Below, in pieces: positions 19,435 through 28,700 of a stretch of 64,000 nt of DNA (the stretch's first letter is position 1; the number at the start of each line of letters is the position of its first letter). The notes under the pieces were generated by a model that had not been told where the DNA came from, ran no database searches, and worked only from the letters and a program-made list of their open reading frames with translations. The position numbers and the translations under genes were made by a program. The stretch spans positions 95,918-159,917 of the forward strand of contig CP158972.1 in assembly GCA_040429635.1 (NCBI GenBank), read 5' to 3'. This stretch comes from Tamlana crocina (GTDB taxonomy: Bacteria > Bacteroidota > Bacteroidia > Flavobacteriales > Flavobacteriaceae).

Positions 19435-21126
19435 ATGCCAACAAAAATAAGGCTACTCTATATAATTCTAATATCATTAGTACTATATAGTTGTCGATCA
19501 GAGTCAAAACAGGAGCTTACAAGTAGTTACTTAAGTACGGATGATGAAGACATTCTAAACGGCAAAGTAATATTTGAGCAAAAATGCAGCTACTGCCACA
19601 ACTTTAATCAAGACGCCATAGGCCCCAACCTTAGTGGAATTACAAAAGAAGTTAGTGTGCAGTGGATAAAGGAATTCATAAAAAACCCGTCTTTAGTGCT
19701 TTCTGAAAATGATGAAAGAGCACTTGCATTGCATGAAAAATACAAGATAAATATGCCTGGGTTTCCAGATTTATCTGAAAAAGAATTTAATGAACTTATA
19801 AGCTATATTAATTCGTTTTCTAAAAAGAAAGCAACCAGCAACACCAATCTAGGAAATCCTATTGATAACCCGATTGAAGACACGCTGGTTTATTCTGATA
19901 TAAATGCAAATATAAAATTTGTTGCTCAAGTACCTGCATCTGCAAAAAGTCCAACATTAGCACGAATAAATAAATTGGATTGTGCCGGTAATTCTGGGCG
20001 GATTTTTATCAACGATTTGAGAGGCAAACTTTATGAATTAAATAACAACCAGCCTAAATTATATGCATCAATTTCAGAATTCAACAAAAATTTTGTTCAC
20101 GAACCTGGATTAGGCACCGGGTTTGGAAGCTTTGCATTTCATCCTAATTTTGAAAAAAACGGATTGTTTTACACCGCTCATTCAGAAAAGCCATACACTA
20201 AAAAAGCCGATTTTTTTCTTCCAGACAGTATCCCTACAAAAATGCAATGGGTGGTTAAAGAATGGAAAAATAAAGACCCAAAAAGCACCAGTTTTGAAGG
20301 AACTGTTCGAGAACTGCTGCGCATTGATTTTGTAACCATCATGCATGGTATTCAAGAAATTGCTTTTAACCCAACTAGCTCTAAAAATGAATCTGATTAC
20401 GGAATGCTCTACATTAGCCTTGGAGACGGAGGCAGTGTGGGTCAAGGCTTTCCAGAGGTTGCATTGCACGAGGGGTCGCAAGTTTGGGGCACTATTTTAA
20501 GAATAGACCCTAGCGGAAACAATAGTGGCAATGGTAAATACGGAATTCCAACAGACAATCCTTTTACTAAATCTAAACAAAAGAAAAAAGAAATTTGGGC
20601 TTATGGATTTAGGAACCCAAACCGAATTTGCTGGAACACAAAAGGACAAATGTTTGCTACTGATATAGGACATAAAATAGTAGAAGAAGTAAACCTTATA
20701 GAACCCGGTAAGTTTTATGGCTGGCCCATTCGCGAAGGCACTTTTGTTCTAAACACCTTTGGGAACCAAAGTTTAGCCTATCCGTTACCACAAAATGATG
20801 ACGAATACGGAGTTACATATCCCGTAATTGAATACGACCACGATGACGGGGTAGCTATTAGTGGAGGCTTTTTTGCCCAAAAACCGCCCTTTAATGGGAA
20901 ATATATATTTGGAGATATACCTGTTGGCACCATTTTTATAGCGGATCTTTCTGAAACGAAACAAAGAAACATTAAAAAATTAAACATCGTATTAAATGAA
21001 AAACAAACAGATTTCGCACAACTTATCAAAAAAAATCGTGTGGATCTCAGGTTAGGCCAAGATTGCAACGGAGACATATATATGTTAACTAAAGCAGATG
21101 GAAAAATTTATAAAATAACTTATTAA
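19435..21126 (+). CDS. Cytochrome-c-fused PQQ-type aldose sugar dehydrogenase (lipoprotein)
   Basis: A 563-residue protein from ATG at 19435, whose signal ends ISLVLYSC (lipobox). Residues about 35 to 125 form a small c-type cytochrome: haem motif C51-S-Y-C54-H55 and a likely axial Met107 in NMPGFPDLS. Residues about 155 to 563 resemble the soluble glucose/sorbosone dehydrogenase (GSDH) propeller: HEPGLGTGFGSFAFHP, ISLGDGGSVGQGFP, the VWGTILRIDPSG phrase, WAYGFRNPNR and YGWPIREG. Family members use PQQ and calcium to oxidise aldoses to lactones; here the fused haem could accept the electrons. Second gene of the rhamnose operon, so periplasmic oxidation of rhamnose to its lactone is a reasonable inference. 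No PQQ biosynthesis genes are in the window. Confidence 0.85.
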   Translation: MPTKIRLLYIILISLVLYSCRSESKQELTSSYLSTDDEDILNGKVIFEQKCSYCHNFNQDAIGPNLSGITKEVSVQWIKEFIKNPSLVLSENDERALALHEKYKINMPGFPDLSEKEFNELISYINSFSKKKATSNTNLGNPIDNPIEDTLVYSDINANIKFVAQVPASAKSPTLARINKLDCAGNSGRIFINDLRGKLYELNNNQPKLYASISEFNKNFVHEPGLGTGFGSFAFHPNFEKNGLFYTAHSEKPYTKKADFFLPDSIPTKMQWVVKEWKNKDPKSTSFEGTVRELLRIDFVTIMHGIQEIAFNPTSSKNESDYGMLYISLGDGGSVGQGFPEVALHEGSQVWGTILRIDPSGNNSGNGKYGIPTDNPFTKSKQKKKEIWAYGFRNPNRICWNTKGQMFATDIGHKIVEEVNLIEPGKFYGWPIREGTFVLNTFGNQSLAYPLPQNDDEYGVTYPVIEYDHDDGVAISGGFFAQKPPFNGKYIFGDIPVGTIFIADLSETKQRNIKKLNIVLNEKQTDFAQLIKKNRVDLRLGQDCNGDIYMLTKADGKIYKITY

Positions 21127-21205
21127 TAGTAAAACATTAAAACCACTATATAGCAGAAAAGTATAGATTTGCTCTATGTGCCATTAACAAACTTAAATAT
21201 ATAAA

Positions 21206-22228
21206 ATGACATTTTTTGTAGGCATATTACTCGTAGCATTAGGAGGAATTTTAGAAGGCCTTTTCTCTGTTCCTGTTACCAAGGTAAAAACTTGGGAGTT
21301 TGAGAACATATGGGGCATTGGTTCACTTTTGGCTCTTTTATTACTACCCTGGCCTTTATCATATCTTTTTGTAGATAATTTATGGCAATTATATAGCGCC
21401 ATTCCCAATTCAGTATTAATTAGCGTTATTTTTTGTGGGATTTTCTGGGGTATTGGAGGAATATACTGGGGGCGGGCCATTGCTGCTCTTGGGATGGCTT
21501 TAGGCGTATCAATACTTATGGGGCTTATTAACGTTTTTGGCTCAATTGTACCACTATCTGTATTTGAACCTAACAAACTCTTAACAACAGGTGGCTATAT
21601 ATTAATATTGGCCATTATTGTAATGATTATAGGTGTAGTAATAATATCAATTGCTGGTCAAAAGAAAGAAGAGGCTTTAAATACGCGAGACCATAAGAAA
21701 ACTGGAACATTTCGTATTGGCATCTTATTTTGTTTAATTTCTGGCATCCTTTCGGCTGCCGTTAATTTTGCATTTATTATTGGCACTCCAATAACGGAGG
21801 AGGCTTCAAAAATGCAGGTACAAGACTACGCAACAAGTTTTGCAATTTGGAGCCTTGTGTTTACAGCTAATTTTTCCATTAACACTTTTTACGGTTTTTA
21901 TATGATGATGAAAAAAGGAACGCTAAAAAACTTATCTAAAGGTCGTTTTTCTAAAGAGTGGATAGGAGCCATTTTCATGGGTATAGCGTGGCCAGGTGGC
22001 ATTATCATTTATGGCATTGGCGCAAATGCCATGGGACCTTACGGTGCTTATGCTGGATTTCCTATGATGATACTGGCATCCATTCTGGCTGGAAACCTAG
22101 CAGGCGCATTAGGCGGTGAATGGAAAAACTCAGGAGCAATTCCCCGCCGTATTATGGTTACAGGAATTTTAGTGTTATGTCTAGCATTTACACTTTTAGG
22201 GTATTCCACTTATGTAATGAATGGGTAA
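21206..22228 (+). CDS. rhaT: RhaT-family L-rhamnose/proton symporter
   Basis: A 340-residue inner-membrane permease with about ten hydrophobic segments. It matches RhaT throughout: an N-terminal GILLVALGGILEGLFSVPVTKVKTW-like region where the family has a K-K-W loop, then WEFENIWGIGSLLALLLLPW, FCGIFWGIGGIYWGRAIAALG, the mid-chain loop with AGQKKEE, and the C-terminal LAGALGGEWKNSG. The E. coli protein is of similar length (344). It imports L-rhamnose with a proton. The gene lies 79 bases after the dehydrogenase and 21 bases before the lactonase, in the same operon as the rhamnosidase, which supports rhamnose as substrate. Confidence 0.92.
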   Translation: MTFFVGILLVALGGILEGLFSVPVTKVKTWEFENIWGIGSLLALLLLPWPLSYLFVDNLWQLYSAIPNSVLISVIFCGIFWGIGGIYWGRAIAALGMALGVSILMGLINVFGSIVPLSVFEPNKLLTTGGYILILAIIVMIIGVVIISIAGQKKEEALNTRDHKKTGTFRIGILFCLISGILSAAVNFAFIIGTPITEEASKMQVQDYATSFAIWSLVFTANFSINTFYGFYMMMKKGTLKNLSKGRFSKEWIGAIFMGIAWPGGIIIYGIGANAMGPYGAYAGFPMMILASILAGNLAGALGGEWKNSGAIPRRIMVTGILVLCLAFTLLGYSTYVMNG

Positions 22229-22249
22229 CTGCTTAACACCAATAGAGAA

Positions 22250-23101
22250 ATGGAAAACTTATCAATAATTGACTCACACATACACCTTTGGGACATACAA
22301 CACTTAGACTACCCATGGTTAAGCCAGTTTCCTAAAATAAACAGAACTTTTTTATTACCTGATTACGATATTGCCACAGCCGGACAGCTTGTAGAAAAAA
22401 TGATTTTCGTTCAAGCCGAATGTAAACCCTCTCATTTTTTAAAAGAAATAGAATGGGTTGAAGCTCTTGCCCAAAAAGACAAACGGCTAGCTGCCATAAT
22501 TCCTTGGGCTCCTATACATACTGGGAATGCTGCGGCAGAAGTATTAGAGCAGTTTGCCCAAAACCCAAAAATAAAAGGCGTAAGGCAACTTATTCAACCT
22601 AAAGAGGACATTAATTTTTGTTTGCGTCCAGATTTTATAGAGGGCATAAAACTTTTAGGAAAAAATAACCTGCACTTTGAATTAACAATAAACCCAAACC
22701 ATTTTCCTGCCGTTTTAAAACTTGTAGAAAAATGTCCGGATACGCGGTTCATCTTGAACCATATCGGCAACCCAAATATCATAAAAAACCAGCTCCAACC
22801 CTGGAAACAATACCTAAAAGCTTTTGCTTGTTCAGGTATTCACTACTGTAAATTTTCAAACCTAGTTTGTAACGCCAATTTAGAGCATTGGCATATAGAT
22901 GACTTAAAACCTTATTCTGACACGGTCATTGACGTTTTTGGCCCTGAAAAACTAATATGGGGAAGCGACTGGCCCCATGCACTTCGTGCATCATCTTGGT
23001 CAAAATGGTTTAAAACCGCGGTTTCTTTAACAGAAGGACTAAACGAAAAAGAACGCGCTAAAATTTTTAGGACTAACGCCATTCGCTTTTACAACTTATA
23101 A
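22250..23101 (+). CDS. Amidohydrolase-2 family lactonase, probable L-rhamnono-lactonase
   Basis: A 283-residue metal-dependent hydrolase with a TIM-barrel amidohydrolase-2 fold (COG3618 type), the family of L-rhamnono-1,4-lactonase and L-fucono-1,5-lactonase. Seen: the HxH metal motif in IDSHIHLWD (His10, His12), the strand-six phrase FILNHIGNP, and the late metal/catalytic aspartate in IWGSDWPH. The length is normal. Between RhaT and an SDR dehydrogenase, its likely job is hydrolysis of the aldonolactone made from rhamnose to the open acid in the cytoplasm. Whether the sugar is rhamnose or fucose cannot be decided from this sequence alone; the GH78 and RhaT neighbours favour rhamnose. Confidence 0.85.
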   Translation: MENLSIIDSHIHLWDIQHLDYPWLSQFPKINRTFLLPDYDIATAGQLVEKMIFVQAECKPSHFLKEIEWVEALAQKDKRLAAIIPWAPIHTGNAAAEVLEQFAQNPKIKGVRQLIQPKEDINFCLRPDFIEGIKLLGKNNLHFELTINPNHFPAVLKLVEKCPDTRFILNHIGNPNIIKNQLQPWKQYLKAFACSGIHYCKFSNLVCNANLEHWHIDDLKPYSDTVIDVFGPEKLIWGSDWPHALRASSWSKWFKTAVSLTEGLNEKERAKIFRTNAIRFYNL

Positions 23102-23112
23102 TTTAAACAACT

Positions 23113-23958
23113 ATGAATAACACATTATATAAAACCAACCATGCTTTTGTTCCGAAAAGATTTGAAGGAAAAGTGGCTATTGTTACTGGCGGAGCTTCAG
23201 GTTTAGGACGTGCTATTACCGAAGAATTTTGCAAAGAAGGCGGTAAAGTTCTATTTACAGACATTAGCGAATCGGGCAAAATAAAGCAAGAAGAAGATGC
23301 CAAAAATGGCTATAACACAACATTTTTAATGGGCGATATGGGAGACGAAGCATTTTGCAAGGCCTGTGTAGTCGAAACAAATAAAAAATATGGCAAAATT
23401 GATTATTTGGTCAACAACGCTTTTTCTTTTGCCGCAGCAGGAATGAATGCTAAAACAGAAGATTGGATGCGAAGTTTTAAAGTAGGGCCTTTGGCCTATG
23501 CAAGAATGGCTCAAGAAGTTTACCCTTACATGAAAAAATATGGAGGTGGTGCTATTGTAAATATTTCGAGTATTTCCGCTCATATAGCTCAAAAAGACCG
23601 TTGGACGTACAACACCTCAAAAGGAGCTGTAAACCAACTAACCAAATGCCAAGCTCTAGATTTTGCGCCCTATAAAATACGGGTAAATAGTGTAGACCCT
23701 GGGTGGATATGGACTAAAGAAACCGATAAAGCCGCAAATCTAGATGGAGGTGGCCGAGAAAAATGGGACCCTATTTGGGGGCGTTTTCATATACTAAGAC
23801 GTATGGGGCTGGCTATTGAAGTCGCAAGACCCGTACTCTTCTTATTAAGTAACGATGCTTCTTTCATTACGGGCACTAATCTAGCCGTAGATGGAGGATA
23901 TCTTGCTATCGGATCAGAAGGTTTAGGAGAAAATACTATAAACGCAGGATCTCAATAA
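23113..23958 (+). CDS. Short-chain dehydrogenase/reductase, probable sugar dehydrogenase
   Basis: A 281-residue classical SDR. The nucleotide site is TGGASGLG (Thr25 to Gly32); the NNAG motif reads NNAF; the active site is Ser in ISSISAH with Tyr166-x3-Lys170 (YNTSK). Asp50 after the second strand (FTDIS) favours NAD over NADP. The C-terminus has the usual DAS-FITG-x6-DGGY phrase. It starts 11 bases after the lactonase stop. Most likely it oxidises L-rhamnose (or fucose) to the lactone used by that enzyme; alternatively it oxidises a 2-keto-3-deoxy sugar acid, as LRA5-type enzymes do. The about ten-residue segment before the first strand is longer than usual. Confidence 0.85.
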   Translation: MNNTLYKTNHAFVPKRFEGKVAIVTGGASGLGRAITEEFCKEGGKVLFTDISESGKIKQEEDAKNGYNTTFLMGDMGDEAFCKACVVETNKKYGKIDYLVNNAFSFAAAGMNAKTEDWMRSFKVGPLAYARMAQEVYPYMKKYGGGAIVNISSISAHIAQKDRWTYNTSKGAVNQLTKCQALDFAPYKIRVNSVDPGWIWTKETDKAANLDGGGREKWDPIWGRFHILRRMGLAIEVARPVLFLLSNDASFITGTNLAVDGGYLAIGSEGLGENTINAGSQ

Positions 23959-23980
23959 TTTATAAGTTAGTTTCATAATT

Positions 23981-25378
23981 ATGATTGAAGCACATATAAT
24001 AGAAATCGAAAAAAAACTTGGAAGCAATAAAGTTCTACTAGGAGATAAAGTTAGAGAAAGATATTCCCACATATGGGAAACAGACAAACCTTTACTTGCC
24101 AAAGCGGTAATATTTCCATTAAGCACCCAAGATGTTTCAGACGTTTTAAGCATTTGCCATAAAAACCACCAACCCGTTGTTGTACATGGAGGGTTAACTA
24201 ACCTAGCCGGCAGCACTGAAACCAATGCTGATGAGATTGTTATATGTATGGAAAAAATGAATACTATAGAAGAATTCGATATTTCCAGCCGAACAATAAC
24301 GGTACAATCTGGAGTAATTCTAGAATCCATACACCAAGAAGTAGAAAAAAAAGACTTACTCTTTCCAATTAACTTTGGCGCAGAAGGGTCTGCACAAATT
24401 GGTGGCGTTATTGCAACCAATGCTGGCGGACTTCGTGTTTTCCGTTATGGCATGACCAGAAACCTCATTTTAGGACTTGAGGTGGTTTTAGCCGATGGGA
24501 CTATTATCTCTTCTTTAAAAAAAATCATAAAGGATAATTCGGGATACGATTTAAAACACCTGTTTATTGGCTCTGAAGGGACATTAGGCGTAATCACTAA
24601 AGCCGTATTAAGACTTCAGCAAAAACCAAAAAGCAGAAGCAGTGCCTTTGTTGCCATGAACGATTTTAATAAAGTAATCGCTTTTTTAAAATTTATAGAT
24701 GCCGGATTGGCAGGCATTTTAAGTGGTTATGAATTATTATGGGAACGCAATTTCAAAGCCATGACTGCGCCTGCTACAAATATCCCCAAACCCCTTCCCT
24801 ATGGTTACAAATACTATGTACTTATAGAGGGCTTGGGCAGTAATCAAGAACAAGACCAGCAAAAATTAGAAGAATTATTAGAAGAAGCTTTAATAGATGA
24901 ACTAATTTTAGATGCTGCCGTATCGCAATCAGTGAAGCACACCGAGTTGTTCTGGAGAATCCGTGAAGATGTAGATATTTTAGTAGACCAATGTAACAAT
25001 GTACAAAACTTTGATATTAGCCTTCCCATTTCTGAAATAGGCACCTATGTAGATTCTATTTTTGACATTTTAAACAAAATACCTGAAGTAGAAAACTTTT
25101 TTGCACATGGGCACGTGGCCGATGGCAACATTCATTTTCTAATCAGTAAAACCAATAATAGTCAAGACCTAACAGATAAAATTAATAAAATTATTTACGC
25201 CCCATTAACAGACCTAGGAGGCTCAGTATCTGCCGAACACGGCATAGGATCTCATAAAAAAACGTATCTAAAATTTTGTCGTTCAAATGAAGAGATTCAA
25301 TTAATGCGCTCTATCAAAACTACTATGGATTCTAGAGGTATTTTGAATAGAGACAAAATAATTAATTATCATAGTTAA
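23981..25378 (+). CDS. FAD-linked oxidase of the GlcD/D-2-hydroxyacid dehydrogenase family
   Basis: A 465-residue flavoenzyme. Residues about 38 to 215 are the PCMH-type FAD-binding domain (PVVVHGGLTNLAGS, then INFGAEGSAQIGGVIATNAGG and the GSEGTLGVITKAVL phrase). The C-terminal FAD-oxidase_C domain has the catalytic/metal histidines in FFAHGHVADGNIHF and the SAEHGIGSHKK motif. Relatives (GlcD, D-lactate and D-2-hydroxyglutarate dehydrogenases) oxidise 2-hydroxyacids and pass electrons to quinone or an electron-transfer flavoprotein. It is the last gene of the rhamnose operon, 22 bases after the SDR. It may oxidise the sugar acid itself or the lactate end-product; sequence does not decide. 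Confidence 0.85.
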   Translation: MIEAHIIEIEKKLGSNKVLLGDKVRERYSHIWETDKPLLAKAVIFPLSTQDVSDVLSICHKNHQPVVVHGGLTNLAGSTETNADEIVICMEKMNTIEEFDISSRTITVQSGVILESIHQEVEKKDLLFPINFGAEGSAQIGGVIATNAGGLRVFRYGMTRNLILGLEVVLADGTIISSLKKIIKDNSGYDLKHLFIGSEGTLGVITKAVLRLQQKPKSRSSAFVAMNDFNKVIAFLKFIDAGLAGILSGYELLWERNFKAMTAPATNIPKPLPYGYKYYVLIEGLGSNQEQDQQKLEELLEEALIDELILDAAVSQSVKHTELFWRIREDVDILVDQCNNVQNFDISLPISEIGTYVDSIFDILNKIPEVENFFAHGHVADGNIHFLISKTNNSQDLTDKINKIIYAPLTDLGGSVSAEHGIGSHKKTYLKFCRSNEEIQLMRSIKTTMDSRGILNRDKIINYHS

Positions 25379-25768
25379 GAACTGTACACAAAACAAGCTA
25401 GTCCGTTTTCTTAATATAAATTTTCAGCAAATTACTATTGTCCTATTTCATTACGCATTAACAATTCCCTATTTGCAACAAGCTTATGTGTCCCTAACAA
25501 AAAAATATTCCTGTTTATTTTAAAACCCTTAACTTTACTAAAACCTAATACACATACATGGCCGAATACAAAGCTTAAGGTATATTAGTTGGCGTATCAT
25601 CATTTAAATTGAAAATTCCGTTTTTACAAATTTTGAATTTACAGATTTACTCAATATTTTTAAATATAGAGTGGGCTATAAGGTATTTGTATGCTAACAA
25701 TGAAATCTAGAAGTTCCTTAAACTTAGATAATGTAAAACATTAAACCAAGGTTTTTATTACAAGATAA
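25379..25768 (+). promoter_or_regulatory. Upstream region of the hybrid two-component regulator
   Basis: 390 bases between the FAD oxidase and the hybrid regulator. Very AT-rich; no open frame with a recognisable protein, no convincing TAnnTTTG box and no strong hairpin with a T-run. It presumably holds the promoter of the regulator; I see nothing more specific. Confidence 0.35.
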
Positions 25769-28700
25769 ATGATTATAACTGCAAAAAAAACTCATTTAGC
25801 TAGTGTTTTTTTTCTCATCCATATGGCCTTGTTTTCCCAATGGCGAATGCAGCAAACTGGAGTGGAAGAAGGCTTATCACACAATAGAGTTACAAGTATC
25901 ATTCAAGATAGAAACGGCTATTTATGGTTTGGCACCCTAAATGGAGTTAATAAGTACGATGGTTATTCCATGAAGTTATATGACTATGGATTAGACGATA
26001 AGGGTTTAAGCAGTAGTGTTACCTTTAAATTGTTTGAAGATAAAGATGGCTATATATGGGTAGGCACAATAGCGGGTCTCAATAGAATAAATCCAGATAC
26101 AGGAAAAATAGACACTTACTTTAAGGATGGCGATAGTCCAGATTTCACAGGCAAAAACAGGATATATCAGTCAGATTCGGGTATTTTATTTGTAAATTAT
26201 TTTGATGGAGTTAAGTTTTTTGAAATAGACAACAAAGGAAAACTAAAATATGATTTCTTTTTGAACAAACATAGTGGGGTAAAACTCGATATTACAAACA
26301 TCAAACCTTCATCAAATGGTAAATTTTGGCTCTTAACACCTACAAATGATGTCAAGGTGCACCAAATAGATTTTGAGAAAAATGGCTCTGCACCAAAACT
26401 ATCTCTAAATTCTACCAATTTTACAAATTCTTTGTGCAAAAGCAATAATGTCGTGCTTGATTTTGTAGAATATCCCAAAAACACCTTGTGGGTTATAAAC
26501 GATGATCTTGAACTGTTAAAAATAAAACTAAATGACAGTTTAAAAGTTGCTGAGTCTAAAAAAATTGAACTTAAAACAAGTATTTCCACTAGCCAATTTA
26601 AAGAACAACGGCTAATTAATATGTCTGGAGATAAAGAAGGTAGAATATGGATTGCAGGAAATAGGCTACTTCTTAATTATAATGTTGAATCTGGAGAGAT
26701 TAAAAATTTGTCAGAAGACAAACAATTGAAAAACGTTATAGATAATCAAGACTTTCAAAAGATTTTTATAGACAATTCCAATGTATTGTGGTTATGCGCC
26801 TTAACAAATGGTCTTTTTAAAATGGATTTAGAAAGTCATTTTTTTTATAATTCAACAGAATATTTAAGTAGCGAGTATTCCTCACAGTTGTTTAAATCTG
26901 AGGTAGTCACAATCTGTGAAGACGAAAAAGGGAATTTTTGGTTTGGAACACAAGATGGCATTATTACTGCTCTAGACAAAGACTTGTTAAGAGGCAACAT
27001 ATCCCAAAAAACAGATTTTCCTATAATTTATTTAGACTCGATTAGTGGTATAAAAATAAATAAAGACCCTTTTTTTCCAGAAATTAAACGATTGTTCAGT
27101 GACAGAGAAGGCTCTATATGGTTAGGCGCTCTAAATGGCCTTTTCAAGATTGAATACAACGAATCATCACAAGCTTATAAAATCAAGGAAATTGACAATG
27201 TAAAAGATAATTTAGGAAATACAATCAATAGTCGAGTTTTTGCAATAGAAGAAGATCGTAAAGGAAATATTTGGTTCGGTCCATGGGAAAAAGGTTTGAT
27301 AAAAATGAGCTTTAATAAACAAACCAATTCTTATTATACTGTTAATTATAATGCTTTCAGAAAGGATTCTACAAGCCTATCAAGCAATAATGTAAGGGAT
27401 ATTTTAGAAGACAACCAAGGGGTTATATGGATAGGTACTGTTAATGGACTGAATAGATTAAATCGTTCTTCAACTGGTGAAGTAACTTTCAAAAAATTTT
27501 ATAGTGACCCTGAAGACTCGAACACTTTAAGCAATAACCATATAGTAGATATTCATCAAGCAAAAAATGGAGACTTATACATTGGCACATATGGAGGCGG
27601 TCTAAATCGCTTAAGCTATTCTAATAAAAATGATTACAAATTCACTCATTATACAGTTGAAAATGGTTTACCTAGTGATGTTATTTCTCAAATAAGAGAG
27701 GATTTTAACGGGAATATATGGTCCATACATACCAGGCAAATTTCCAAACTAAACCCTAGCACAGGGAAAATTATATATTTTGAAAAAAAAGATGGGTTTA
27801 ATGTTAATCAATTTGCAGATAATGCCATGGAATTTACCTCCTCCGGAATGATGCTCGCGGGAGGCGTAGGCGGATTCACTTTTTTTTACCCAGATAATTT
27901 AACCTTTAACTCCCAGAAACCACAAGTAACCTTTACAGATTTTAAACTCTTCAATAGGTCTATAAGCGTAGGTGAAGAAATAGACGGTAAAATCATTTTA
28001 AACAAAGGAATTAATGACATCGAAAAAATTGTGCTACCTTATCATTTAAATTCTTTTGAATTGGCTTTTTCGAGCATGCATTATTCTAATCCCAAAAAAA
28101 ACAGATATAGGTTTGTTTTAGAAGGTTTTGAAGAAAAGTCGCATACTACAATTGGACAAGAACGTAAATTTGCCTCTTATACCAATGTACCTCCTGGAGA
28201 TTATGTTTTTAAAGTGTACGGCTCAAATAGCGCCTCAGTTTGGAGCGATGTTCCCAAAGAAGTCATGATAACAATTACGCCACCTTGGTACCTAACGACA
28301 ATTGCAATCATCTTTTTTTTATTCGTTTTTGGCATATTAATTTTTGTAGTTAATAAGGTAAGGTGGAACCAAATAAAACTTAAAAACCAAATAAAACTGG
28401 AAAGCGCACTACATGAAAAATCCCAAGAGATGAACCAGATGAAATTAAGGTTTTTTACTAATATTTCCCATGAATTAAGAACACCGCTTACCCTTATAAT
28501 AGGGCCGCTTCAGCAAATTATGGAAGGGAGCAGTGACACTAAGTATTTACAGCGCCTAAATGCTATCATGTATAAAAATTCCACACGCTTATTAAAGCTA
28601 ATAAATCAATTACTGGATTTTAGAAGCGTAGAATCAGGAAATGTGAATTTAATCGTAGAAGAAGGCGATTTTGTGAGTTTCTTGACTGAAATTTATAATG

